Source: Oscillospiraceae bacterium
Lineage (GTDB): Bacteria > Bacillota > Clostridia > Oscillospirales > Ruminococcaceae
Reading direction: 5' to 3'
DNA length: 64,000 bases
NCBI GenBank assembly: GCA_025757845.1
Contig: CP107211.1
Location: forward strand, 2,170,001 to 2,234,000
Below are positions 1-6,306 of the stretch, in pieces. Each line of letters opens with the position of its first letter. The stretch's first letter is position 1. Under the pieces are notes generated by a model. The model worked only from the letters and a program-made list of their open reading frames with translations. It did no database searches and was not told the DNA's origin. A program made the position numbers and the translations under genes.

Positions 1-150
1 CGGTTCTGCGCTGGATTCTGCGGACAACACCCGGTATCTGTCCGCCCACTGGCTGACTGTCAGGGGCGGCGGCGGGCGTAGTTTGCTTAGAACCTCGGCG
101 AACAGTTCCACGGTCTGCGGTTCAAGTTTCACGATCCGTTTTTTCTTCAC
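1..150 (-). CDS. terL: Phage terminase large subunit, GpA family (N-terminal 50 residues only)
   Basis: Reading leftward from a GTG at 150, the frame stays open to the window edge for 50 codons. It gives a basic start (KKKRIVKLE) followed by LTVSQWADRYRVLSAESS, which matches the conserved N-terminal stretch of GpA-type terminases (LTVSEWAD-RVLSPESSAEPG). The large subunit is the ATP-driven packaging motor and nuclease; those domains lie outside the window. The GTG start is chosen because AGAGGTGA lies nine bases upstream. Pairing with the Nu1-like gene at 249-752 is the usual lambda-type arrangement. The gene is truncated only by the window. Confidence 0.8.
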   Translation of the reverse strand, partial: MKKKRIVKLEPQTVELFAEVLSKLRPPPPLTVSQWADRYRVLSAESSAEP

Positions 151-289
151 GTTTCGGTTCACCTCTTACGCAGGCTGGGAACATACACAGGATCAGCCTT
201 TGGTGGATGCGTTTGCCCCACGGGCAGTGCTTGCAAGCGCCGCCGGGCTTATCCGGTTTCTTCTCCGTCTTGTTCATCTTCTTCATCAT
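122..289 (-). CDS. Small cysteine-rich phage protein
   Basis: A 55-residue frame lies between the Nu1-like gene and terL and overlaps both ends. After a Lys-rich start it contains CKHCPWG and, further on, CMFPAC, a spacing that suggests a metal-binding knuckle. Possible ATG starts are at 289 and 277. I do not recognise a family. The gene is supported by its position in the terminase operon and by the paired cysteines, but the overlaps and short length leave room for a chance frame. Confidence 0.4.
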   Translation of the reverse strand: MMKKMNKTEKKPDKPGGACKHCPWGKRIHQRLILCMFPACVRGEPKREEKTDRET

Positions 290-752
290 CCTTTGGCGGC
301 TGCAACGCCACCTGATAATTAGAAAATTCCTCCATGATCTCATAGAGGGAACTTTGCAATAAGTCCATGATCTTGCCCTCATCACCGTCCAGCTTGGCAA
401 TGTTTGCAGCCAACTTGTTGGGCAGGGCAAGGAGCCTTGAGCGCAGGTTCATAACAACGGTGGTCATGCCAACCGTGATGTCAGATTTCCGGTACAGTTC
501 CCCATTGCGAACTTTATTCTCGGTTTCGGCGGCGATCCGTTTTTCCTTGGTCAGCTTCGCCCGTTCCTCGTTGAGGTCAGCTTTGCCGCCCTCGTCGCCC
601 CGCAGGTAGTTGATGTACCGTCGGACGCTGGAACGCAGGTCGTAAAGGCCGGGGGCCTTTTCTTCCAGCACGCCCTCGTCTCGGAGCTGCCGCACCCGGC
701 GTTCGGACAGGTCGAGATACTGTGCAACGATCTTAGTCGTGTACAGTTTCAT
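249..752 (-). CDS. Phage terminase small subunit, Nu1-like
   Basis: The protein has 167 residues. The N-terminus (about 1-50) is a MerR/Nu1-type winged helix: a YLDLSERRVRQLRDEGVL helix-turn-helix followed by LYDLRSSVRRYINYL. A charged helical middle and a long helical segment (MNLRSRLLALPNKLAANIA) follow, with an acidic tail. This is the layout of lambda Nu1-like small terminase proteins, which bind packaging sites and recruit the large subunit. It lies directly upstream of a GpA-type large subunit and overlaps the end of the preceding gene by 20 bases. The family assignment is by motif; it could be a related phage DNA-binding protein. Confidence 0.75.
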   Translation of the reverse strand: MKLYTTKIVAQYLDLSERRVRQLRDEGVLEEKAPGLYDLRSSVRRYINYLRGDEGGKADLNEERAKLTKEKRIAAETENKVRNGELYRKSDITVGMTTVVMNLRSRLLALPNKLAANIAKLDGDEGKIMDLLQSSLYEIMEEFSNYQVALQPPKDDEEDEQDGEETG

Positions 753-1494
753 CCTCTGTCCCTCCCTCCGGGTCTACATCCACCTCACCGGTCGCCCGCA
801 TCTTTGCAATGTCAAGGCGTTCCAGTTCCAGAGCGTACCGTTTTTCAAATTCTTCCTGCTGACGGATTTGTGTGGTCAGGGAAATAATTCTGCCGGAGAC
901 CTTGTTCAGGGCCTCCCGCAGCTGGGTCACTCGAACAAAGGCACTGTCCTTGTTATCCATGACCATCTTCTGCACAGCTCCGTCCGCCTGCTTCCCGTCT
1001 TTGTCCTTTCCCGGTTTTCGCATATCGGTGATGGATGCAGTGAACAGCTTTTCCGGGTCGCAGCTTTCATACTCTGCGATCCGTTCCATGATGTGCCGCT
1101 GCTGAATCCGAAGCAGCTTCAACTCATAAATGTTGTTCTCGTTTGCACCGGTCGGCATTTGATCCAGCCAGTCCCGTTCCTCTTGGCTCAAACGTTCAAG
1201 GTGAACCGTGCTATATGCACCGTCCTTCTCTGCGTTGGTGTTTCCGTTCGGCGCACCGCCGCCGGGATTGCCCTTGGCATTCCTCTTGCCCCGGCTGTTT
1301 TTGTTTCCGGGCTGTCCCCCGCGCTTGCGCTCCACCGCATCGTCCCATTGGTCAATGCGTTTCCAGTTGCGGACGGTTCCGTATGTCACGCCCAGCTTTT
1401 TGGCAAGGTCTTTGAGATTTACTTTCTCGCCCGACCGCCGCCGCTTGATGTACTCAGCCTTGGCGGTGTCGCGCTTGTCGTTCCGCTTCGGCAT
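733..1494 (-). CDS. Terminase small subunit, PBSX/YqaS-like
   Basis: A 253-residue basic protein. Residues 26-47 form a helix-turn-helix (LKDLAKKLGVTYGTVRNWKR), followed by a GNKNS-GNPGGGAPNGNTNA segment (63-88) that is characteristic of PBSX XtmA/YqaS-type small terminase proteins. The rest is helical with a long coiled-coil-like part (about 180-240). It is first in the leftward terminase operon and its end overlaps the Nu1-like gene by 20 bases. Having both an XtmA-like and a Nu1-like protein in one operon is unusual; one of them may be a packaging accessory factor rather than the small terminase proper. Confidence 0.75.
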   Translation of the reverse strand: MPKRNDKRDTAKAEYIKRRRSGEKVNLKDLAKKLGVTYGTVRNWKRIDQWDDAVERKRGGQPGNKNSRGKRNAKGNPGGGAPNGNTNAEKDGAYSTVHLERLSQEERDWLDQMPTGANENNIYELKLLRIQQRHIMERIAEYESCDPEKLFTASITDMRKPGKDKDGKQADGAVQKMVMDNKDSAFVRVTQLREALNKVSGRIISLTTQIRQQEEFEKRYALELERLDIAKMRATGEVDVDPEGGTEDETVHD

Positions 1495-1588
1495 CCGGCA
1501 TCACTCCTGCACCCCGTTTCCAAAATACACGCAAAAGAAAAAGCCCCACGACGGAATGTCATGGAGCTTCGCACCTATCACTGTACCG

Positions 1589-1617
1589 ATTATAGCAGGA
1601 AAAAGGCATCACGATAC
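1589..1617 (-). promoter_or_regulatory. Candidate promoter of the terminase operon
   Basis: On the minus strand a perfect extended -10 (TGCTATAAT, with TATAAT at 1594-1589) lies about 95 bases upstream of the first terminase gene. No good -35 hexamer lies 17 bases upstream, as expected for an extended -10 or an activator-dependent late promoter. The RinA/ArpU-like gene at 8965-9465 is a candidate activator; that link is inference. Confidence 0.45.
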
Positions 1618-1937
1618 ATCATTTTGAAAATTTTCTTCAAAAAATCCCCCTAAATTTTTTCAGACCCCCTTCTGGGGAAGGGCAAAAATCCGTTTATACC
1701 TAGAAAATTTTCGGGCTTTCGGACCCGTGAATGGAAGAAATTTCCTTCCCAGTACCTTGCCAGTGGCCCGAAAAATGGTAGAAAATGGTATAAACGACCG
1801 AAAAATTGGACATTTTCCGCCGTCAAAATGCCGGAAAAATCAGCGGCAAAACCCCGGCGGCGGTGTCCTTTAAGGTATCGCGGGGCGGGCGGTGTGGTGT
1901 CATTCTGTCACCGGTTCAGCGCCGCGCCGGTGTGCGG
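1618..1937. other. Non-coding region upstream of the terminase operon
   Basis: No convincing gene. A 10-base inverted repeat, CGTTTATACC at 1691-1700 and GGTATAAACG at 1787-1796, flanks a stretch with several short A/T tracts. It may hold regulatory sites for the terminase promoter. GC content rises sharply after about 1830. Confidence 0.4.
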
Positions 1938-2350
1938 GGCGCTGTCCGCATCGGGGCGGCGCGGTGTGGCGTGGCGGGCGCGGCGGTGTGCTGTGTGGTG
2001 TGTGGGCGGCGCTGTCCTCTCCTATATAGCTATGTAGGGCGTGCGCGGTGCTGTCCGCATCGGGGCGGCGCGTGGTGTAGTATGGCGGGCGCGGCGGTGT
2101 GCGGTGTGGTGTGTGGGCGGTGCTGTCCCTCTCCTATATAGCTATGTAGGGCGGGGCGCTGTCCGCATCGGGGCGGCGCGTGGTGTAGTATGGCGGGCGG
2201 TGCTGTCCCTCTCCTATATAGCTATGTAGGGCGGGCGGCGTGGTGAAACTGTCGCCCGCATCGCCCCGGCGCGGGCGGTGTGTCTGTCGTCCACATCGGG
2301 CGGGCCGTCGTCCGCATCGGGGCGGCGCGGCCTGTCCAGATCGGCGGCGA
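1938..2350. repeat. GC-rich tandem repeat with near-palindromic CCTATATAGCTATGTAGG boxes
   Basis: Two units of about 105-110 bases and a third of about 79 bases each begin with CTGTCCGCATCGGGGCGGCG and end with CTCCTATATAGCTATGTAGG (boxes near 2020, 2131 and 2211). The third lacks an internal piece of about 31 bases, and a fourth partial start occurs near 2309. Each A/T-rich box is an 18-base near palindrome in otherwise G-rich DNA. The position, between the RHH gene terminator and the terminase promoter, fits a cos/pac-type packaging site or a replication origin. Open frames across it are low-complexity artefacts. Confidence 0.75.
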
Positions 2351-2426
2351 TCTCCCCGGCGGCGGGCGGCATCGAACCGCCCACGGAAAACGCCCCGGAA
2401 AAATCGCCCCACGGAAAACAGGCAAC

Positions 2427-2470
2427 AAAAAAGAGGTAAACGCGGCGCGGGCCGTGTCTACCTCTTTTTT
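2427..2470. terminator. Bidirectional rho-independent terminator
   Basis: AAAAAAGAGGTA at 2427-2438 pairs perfectly with TACCTCTTTTTT at 2459-2470 around a GC-rich loop, giving a U-tract on both strands. It lies 21 bases beyond the stop codon of the RHH gene and so ends that leftward transcript. Confidence 0.8.
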
Positions 2471-2491
2471 CGCGTCATTCTTCCGGGGCGG

Positions 2492-2719
2492 TCATTCTTC
2501 CGGGGTGTCGTCCGGGGCGGGCGGCTGGAATCCATCGCGGGCCATTCTTTCCCGCGTGGCGTTCACGATATACCCCGCCACGCTTTCCCCGGCGTGGGCG
2601 GCGGCGGTGTTCAAATCCTCTTCAATTTCTTTCGGGATTCTAATTGATTTTGTCGCAAACTTTGATAAATAGCGGTCGTTCGTTATTCTTTTCTTGTCTG
2701 TGAGCGGCATTTTTGTCAC
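2492..2719 (-). CDS. Ribbon-helix-helix (Arc/CopG-like) DNA-binding protein
   Basis: 75 residues. The central part has the RHH pattern: a basic beta strand KSIRIPKEIEEDLNTAAA followed by a helix-turn-helix HAGESVAGYIVNATRERMA. Such proteins bind short palindromic operators as dimers. The gene diverges from the + strand small-gene array, and the shared intergenic region carries four GCATGAATCATGC-like sites. One overlaps its own upstream promoter region and one lies inside the spacer of the divergent promoter. Autorepression together with control of the array is therefore the likely role. The start ATG follows AGAGGTGACAAAA. Confidence 0.8.
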   Translation of the reverse strand: MTKMPLTDKKRITNDRYLSKFATKSIRIPKEIEEDLNTAAAHAGESVAGYIVNATRERMARDGFQPPAPDDTPEE

Positions 2720-2736
2720 CTCTCTTTCTGCCTGTC

Positions 2737-2750
2737 CTCATTATATCAAA
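2737..2750 (-). promoter_or_regulatory. Extended -10 promoter of the RHH gene
   Basis: On the minus strand TGATATAAT (TATAAT at 2745-2740) lies about 20 bases upstream of the RHH gene start. The -35 region is poor and overlaps the operator-like site at 2759-2771, which suggests that the RHH protein represses its own gene. Confidence 0.6.
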
Positions 2751-2758
2751 TTTTCCCG

Positions 2759-2854
2759 GAATGCACCATGCAAAAATTGACGGAATGAATCATGCTTTTT
2801 TGTGCATTTCGTAAAATTGCATGATTCATGCTTGACACGTTGCATGAATCATGC
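2759..2854. promoter_or_regulatory. Operator array, four GCATGAATCATGC-like sites
   Basis: Palindromes of 13 bases occur at 2819-2831 (GCATGATTCATGC) and 2842-2854 (GCATGAATCATGC); diverged copies are at 2783-2795 (GAATGAATCATGC) and 2759-2771 (GAATGCACCATGC). Centre spacings are about 24, 36 and 23 bases. The array spans the divergent promoter region. The best guess for the binder is the adjacent RHH protein. Confidence 0.8.
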
Positions 2855-2860
2855 TATGAT
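2832..2860 (+). promoter_or_regulatory. Strong sigma-70 promoter of the small-gene array
   Basis: TTGACA (2832-2837), a 17-base spacer and TATGAT (2855-2860) form a near-consensus promoter. The spacer contains one complete palindromic operator (2842-2854), so a bound repressor would block polymerase. No other comparable promoter is evident until the terminator at 8723, which suggests one long transcript of about 5.9 kb. Confidence 0.85.
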
Positions 2861-2907
2861 GTAGCCACAGCAAAGGAAACACCGCAAAACAGAAAAGAGG
2901 TTACATT

Positions 2908-3117
2908 ATGGACGCTGAAAAAATGACGATCACCCTTGACACTGAGGACATGAGAACCGTTCTTGCAAGTGTCGGTTTCGTGGTTTGTGACTGGAAAGAA
3001 AAAGCCCGTGATGAAAAGGCGGGCAAGATGGCGCATGAATCCGCCGTGCGGAATGTCGAAATGTGGGAAGCGATTTACCAGAACATTCTCCAGCAGATGA
3101 AAAATCAGGGTTTCTAA
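2908..3117 (+). CDS. Small unknown protein, first gene of the phage accessory array
   Basis: 69 residues, acidic start then a helical body ending in Q-rich YQNILQQMKNQGF. No domain is recognised. The start ATG follows AAAAGAGGTTACATT. It is the first gene after the operator-controlled promoter and is followed directly by the first structured repeat. Confidence 0.65.
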   Translation: MDAEKMTITLDTEDMRTVLASVGFVVCDWKEKARDEKAGKMAHESAVRNVEMWEAIYQNILQQMKNQGF

Positions 3118-3123
3118 ACCCCG

Positions 3124-3166
3124 CCGGACACCTCGACGGGCCGCACCGCAAAGCGACCCGATCCCA
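3124..3166 (+). repeat. Structured intergenic repeat, copy 1
   Basis: Starts with GGACACC, then stem GGGCCGC (3138-3144), loop, GCGACCC (3153-3159) and GATCCCA. It begins a few bases after the stop codon of the preceding gene. A small CCCCGCCGGGG hairpin (3170-3180) precedes the next ribosome site. Confidence 0.8.
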
Positions 3167-3209
3167 ACGCCCCGCCGGGGTGAATCAAATCAGAAAAGAG
3201 GTGAAAAGC

Positions 3210-3317
3210 ATGAATAAACACTTTTTCGAGCTGCCGAAAGCCGTCAAGCGTGCCGTTTGGGCCGCGCTCATGGCTGAATGGGCAAAGAAAAAAGCCGCCA
3301 ACCGCACCACCGGTTGA
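3210..3317 (+). CDS. Very small basic protein (35 residues)
   Basis: MNKHFFELPKAVKRAVWAAL followed by a Lys/Ala-rich tail. The start is fixed by AAAAGAGGTGAAAAGC directly upstream. The central part could form an amphipathic helix with a basic face. Function unknown. It sits between intergenic repeat copies 1 and 2 and is expressed, if at all, within the array transcript. Confidence 0.55.
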   Translation: MNKHFFELPKAVKRAVWAALMAEWAKKKAANRTTG

Positions 3318-3323
3318 CAGCTC

Positions 3324-3380
3324 GCAAGATGGGATTTGAACAGCTCATCTTGCAATGATTTTACCAGTTTCCGCCGGTAA
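3324..3380 (+). other. Two extra hairpins between small genes
   Basis: GCAAGATG (3324-3331) pairs with CATCTTGC (3346-3353), and TTTACC at about 3360 pairs with GGTAAA at about 3376. They precede repeat copy 2 and are absent from the other intergenic gaps. Their role is unknown; they may affect mRNA processing. Confidence 0.5.
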
Positions 3381-3388
3381 AGTCAAGC

Positions 3389-3435
3389 GGACACTTTGCA
3401 AGGGCTGCACCGCTCAACAAAGCAACCCATGCCCA
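3389..3435 (+). repeat. Structured intergenic repeat, copy 2 (divergent, compensatory change)
   Basis: GGACACTTTGCAA, then stem GGGCTGC (3402-3408) with GCAACCC (3422-3428). Compared with copy 1, a C:G pair is replaced by T:A, so pairing is kept. A CCCCGCCGGGG hairpin and AAAAGAGG follow before the next gene. Confidence 0.8.
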
Positions 3436-3477
3436 CCACCCCGCCGGGGTAATTCAAAAGAAAAGAGGTTTTGAAGT

Positions 3478-3867
3478 ATGACCACATTCGACCGCAAAAT
3501 AAACCAGATCGCCGCCCGCCATGGGTGGCGAATCGAGAAGCAGCCCCGCGCCGCTGTCGAGTGCTATATCATCGACGCGGCAACTTATGAGGATGCCGGG
3601 AAGATCGCCGCCGCACTGAACCGTTGCAAGGGTTTACACCTTGAAACCCTGTCGCCGCTCCACTATGAATCGTGGGCCGTCAAGGTTTGCGACGCTGGAC
3701 AGTGGGACGCATGGCGGGAGCGGGAGCGGCAAAAGTCCGCCCTTGTTGATGTGTTCTATAACGCATTGAGGACGAACGGCGGCGACCAGAACGCCGCAAA
3801 AGCGGTTCAGCGCGAAACCGCTGTACAGTGGAACGCCGTGGAAGCGTTCAATCTGATTTACGCATGA
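3478..3867 (+). CDS. Unknown protein of the phage accessory array (129 residues)
   Basis: A soluble alpha/beta-looking protein with N-terminal helix FDRKINQIAARHGWRIEK and a strand-rich middle (AAVECYIIDAATYEDAGKIAAALNRC), then a charged helical C-terminal half. No family is recognised. It is preceded by AAAAGAGGTTTTGAAGT and lies between repeat copies 2 and 3. Confidence 0.7.
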   Translation: MTTFDRKINQIAARHGWRIEKQPRAAVECYIIDAATYEDAGKIAAALNRCKGLHLETLSPLHYESWAVKVCDAGQWDAWRERERQKSALVDVFYNALRTNGGDQNAAKAVQRETAVQWNAVEAFNLIYA

Positions 3868-3876
3868 CCCCGCCCC

Positions 3877-3920
3877 GGATACCTTGACGGGCCGCACCAC
3901 GAAAAGCGACCCGATCCCAC
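3877..3920 (+). repeat. Structured intergenic repeat, copy 3
   Basis: GGATACCTTGAC, then stem GGGCCGC (3889-3895) with GCGACCC (3906-3912) and GATCCCA. Located 9 bases after the preceding stop codon. Confidence 0.8.
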
Positions 3921-3984
3921 CACCCCGGAATCGTCCGGGAGAAAGCCGAACACACACCACGAAAGCAAAAAGGAGATATGAACC

Positions 3985-4323
3985 ATGAAACGAATTATCA
4001 CCGCCGCCGCTCTGGCCGCTGCCCTTTTGGCAGGCGCGCCCCGCGCCGCTGCCGTCTGCCCCTACACCGTCGGCCCGCTGGGCCGGTACATCGCCCCGGC
4101 CATTGTGCAGGGCATGACCGCCACCGACGACGGGAACGCCGTTGAAGTCTGGTGCACCGACGCGCTGGACGGTGACGACTGGTTTTTTACCGTGGACAAC
4201 GAAACCGAATTGAAGATTTACAGCCGTGTAAATCTGGTGATCGATGCCAACGGCACCCCGGACGACTTCACCGACGACCGCGTTATTGATGCCCTGTTTT
4301 GCAACGACTGCACCGAAGATTGA
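3985..4323 (+). CDS. Small exported protein with signal peptide
   Basis: 112 residues. The start MKRIITAAALAAALLAG has a basic n-region and an Ala/Leu-rich core, with a likely signal peptidase site near APRAAA-V. The mature part is acidic (VDANGTPDDFTDD), with cysteines in VCPYT, VWCTD and LFCNDCTED that could form disulfides outside the cell. It is the only gene of the array with an export signal. No family is recognised. It is followed after only 14 bases by the next gene, with no repeat between them, so the two may be a unit. Confidence 0.7.
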   Translation: MKRIITAAALAAALLAGAPRAAAVCPYTVGPLGRYIAPAIVQGMTATDDGNAVEVWCTDALDGDDWFFTVDNETELKIYSRVNLVIDANGTPDDFTDDRVIDALFCNDCTED

Positions 4324-4337
4324 AAGGAGCGCACAAC

Positions 4338-4550
4338 ATGAAAAGCCTTGAAGAAATCCGCATCGAATGCCGCAACGAAAACCACGCCGCCCGTCGCCTG
4401 TTGTCCGCCGGGTTCCGGCTTGAGGGGTGGGACATGAACACGGGGCGGCGGATCGTCGCCCGCATCACGAACGAGAACACGAACGACGAACAGCGCACGT
4501 TCTACGAGTTTCCCAACTATCAAACCGCCGCCGCTGAACTTCTCGCATGA
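4338..4550 (+). CDS. Small unknown protein (70 residues)
   Basis: MKSLEEIRIECRNENHAARR, then LLSAGFRLEGWDMNTGRRIVARITNENTND. A short alpha/beta protein, possibly two strands after one helix. The start is set by AAAGGAGCGCACAAC. It is tightly coupled to the secreted-protein gene upstream and followed by repeat copy 4. Function unknown. Confidence 0.65.
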   Translation: MKSLEEIRIECRNENHAARRLLSAGFRLEGWDMNTGRRIVARITNENTNDEQRTFYEFPNYQTAAAELLA

Positions 4551-4558
4551 CCCCCGCC

Positions 4559-4603
4559 GGATACCTTGACGGGCCGCACCGATGCAAAGCGACCCGATCC
4601 CAT
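4559..4603 (+). repeat. Structured intergenic repeat, copy 4
   Basis: GGATACCTTGAC, stem GGGCCGC (4571-4577) with GCGACCC (4589-4595), GATCCCA. It lies 8 bases after a stop codon and ahead of another GCCCCGCCGGG hairpin. Confidence 0.8.
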
Positions 4604-4657
4604 CCACCCGGCCCCGCCGGGAAGAACCACAACAAAAATTGAAAGGAAGTATTTACC

Positions 4658-5608
4658 ATGACGAACAATCAGATCATCCGCAACGAAGCCGCCCGGCTTG
4701 ACCCTGCCACCCTGCACGCCATCGCCACCGCGCACCACACCCCGGACGAGATCGCCGCCATTGCCGCCGTTTGCAAAACCGCCGACGAGAACGGCAACGA
4801 ACAGCCCGCCACCGTGGCCGATGTCGAAATCATGCTTGCTGCCGACGAGCTGCACACGTTCGACCACTGGAAGAAAGAGGGTAAGAGCGTCAAAAAGGGT
4901 GAAAAGCATCTTGTTTGCTGCTACCTCTGGAAGTACACCACGAAGCCCAGCAAAGAGCAGCGAGAAAAAGCAGCGGCAGAGGGCAAGGAAGCGGCTCCCG
5001 ATCCGCATTACTACCCCACGAAATCGCACCTGTTCAGTTGCTTACAGGTTGAAAGCAGCAAGCCCGCCCCGGCTGGCCGGTTTGGATCGACCGCCGCAAT
5101 CATCGAGTATAACAAGAAACTGGCAGCCGAACGGAAAGCAGCCAAAGCCGCAAAGGAAGCCGCCGAAAAGGCAAAGGCCGAAGCCCCCGCCCCGGTCATC
5201 ACCGAAGAACACCACGAGTTGCCGGAACTGGTGCACGCCGATCCGCTTCCCACGAAAAAGGCCACGAAGCGCACCGCCAAAAAGGCCCCGGCAAAGAAAG
5301 CCGAAACGAAACCCGCCGGGCCGGACATGGAAGAACTGAAAAACGCTTTCGTCAAGAACTATTCCCGCCTGTACCAGACCGACGACGACCACGAAAGCGG
5401 CGAGTTTTACGACACCGTGGACAAGTTCGACGAAATGAGCGCAAACAATGCCCAGTTTGCCGCCACCGTCCAGAAGTTCAATAAATACATGGACGACCTT
5501 ATCAGCAGTGACCGCGAAGCCGCCGCGTTTGTGATGGCCCTTGACGATCTGGAAAAGGCAAAGACCCCCGAAATGGTTCCCACCGTGCAGCAGCTTTGCT
5601 TTGCATAA
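4658..5608 (+). CDS. ArdC/DUF1738-like N-terminal segment protein with Lys/Ala-rich linker
   Basis: 316 residues. Residues about 60-130 contain the pattern W-KKEGKSVKKGEKHLVCCYLW and later HLFSCLQV, resembling the N-terminal ssDNA-binding part of ArdC-type antirestriction and DUF1738 proteins (GxKVKKGEK...F). A long charged Ala/Lys/Glu linker (about 150-230) follows, then an acidic helical C-terminal domain. The protease half of full ArdC (HExxH) is absent. A role in protecting or handling entering DNA is possible but inferred. The start follows GAAAGGAAGTATTTACC. Confidence 0.6.
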   Translation: MTNNQIIRNEAARLDPATLHAIATAHHTPDEIAAIAAVCKTADENGNEQPATVADVEIMLAADELHTFDHWKKEGKSVKKGEKHLVCCYLWKYTTKPSKEQREKAAAEGKEAAPDPHYYPTKSHLFSCLQVESSKPAPAGRFGSTAAIIEYNKKLAAERKAAKAAKEAAEKAKAEAPAPVITEEHHELPELVHADPLPTKKATKRTAKKAPAKKAETKPAGPDMEELKNAFVKNYSRLYQTDDDHESGEFYDTVDKFDEMSANNAQFAATVQKFNKYMDDLISSDREAAAFVMALDDLEKAKTPEMVPTVQQLCFA

Positions 5609-5616
5609 CACGAAAC

Positions 5617-5661
5617 GGAGACCCCAGCAGGGCCGCACCGCTCAAAGCGGCCCCGCCCCAC
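5617..5661 (+). repeat. Structured intergenic repeat, copy 5 (fully paired subtype)
   Basis: GGAGACCCCAGCA, stem GGGCCGC (5630-5636) with GCGGCCC (5647-5653), all seven pairs matched. A CACCCCGCCGGGGGATCG hairpin follows at about 5672. Confidence 0.8.
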
Positions 5662-5728
5662 TTCCCACCGGCACCCCGCCGGGGGATCGTCACGAAACAC
5701 GAAAAACGAAAACAGGAGGCTTGAATTT

Positions 5729-6214
5729 ATGTCTTGCATGATGCTTTCCCCCGCCCACATCGCCACCGTTGCGCACGGTCTGGCGTACCTGCTCAATCAA
5801 TCCGAAATGTGCCAGCTTTCCGCCGCCGACGAATTGCGCGACGCGCTGGGCGCTTGCAGATACCCGCACGATTTTCTGTATGACGACCGCCGAATCTACC
5901 CCGTTCTGTACCGGCACAACGAAGCCGCGTATGAAGGGCGCTATAAGGCAGAGCCGGACGAAACCGACGAAGTGCCAGCCATGCCGGACAATGTGCCGCA
6001 CCTGCTGCACCGTCTGGACTACAACAAGCATTATTTTCTCGATGCTGATTTCTTCAAATTCCTGAAGCTGCTTGACTGCTACATTTACCAGTGCGAAGAA
6101 CAGGCCACGGCAGACACGAATTTACAGAAAGCGCTTGTAAAGACTTCAAACCACTTGTACGCATTCGCCGCCCAGCAGAATGCAGCGTACAACGCCGCGC
6201 CGTGGTGCATCTGA
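5729..6214 (+). CDS. Unknown protein of the phage accessory array (161 residues)
   Basis: Helical protein with ALGACRYPHDFLYDDRRIYP, an acidic loop (KAEPDETDEVPAMPDN) and LLDCYIYQCEE near the end. No domain assigned. It is preceded by AACAGGAGGCTTGAATTT, one of the stronger ribosome sites in the array, and lies between repeat copies 5 and 6. Confidence 0.7.
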   Translation: MSCMMLSPAHIATVAHGLAYLLNQSEMCQLSAADELRDALGACRYPHDFLYDDRRIYPVLYRHNEAAYEGRYKAEPDETDEVPAMPDNVPHLLHRLDYNKHYFLDADFFKFLKLLDCYIYQCEEQATADTNLQKALVKTSNHLYAFAAQQNAAYNAAPWCI

Positions 6215-6222
6215 TCCGCGCC

Positions 6223-6263
6223 GGATACCTTGACGGGCCGCACCGTAAAGCGACCCGATCCCA
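6223..6263 (+). repeat. Structured intergenic repeat, copy 6
   Basis: GGATACCTTGAC, stem GGGCCGC (6235-6241) with GCGACCC (6250-6256), GATCCCA. Located 8 bases after the stop codon of the 161-residue protein. Confidence 0.8.
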
Positions 6264-6306
6264 GCCAAAAGGCACAACACGAAACACAAAAAGGAGCAAA
6301 CGAATT

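Noticed and set aside
739..1653. 304-codon + strand frame
   Set aside because: Antisense to the two small-terminase-like genes; no ribosome site and no domain.
1806..2412. Several small frames in the GC-rich repeat
   Set aside because: Cys/Gly/Arg-rich low-complexity frames produced by the tandem repeat.
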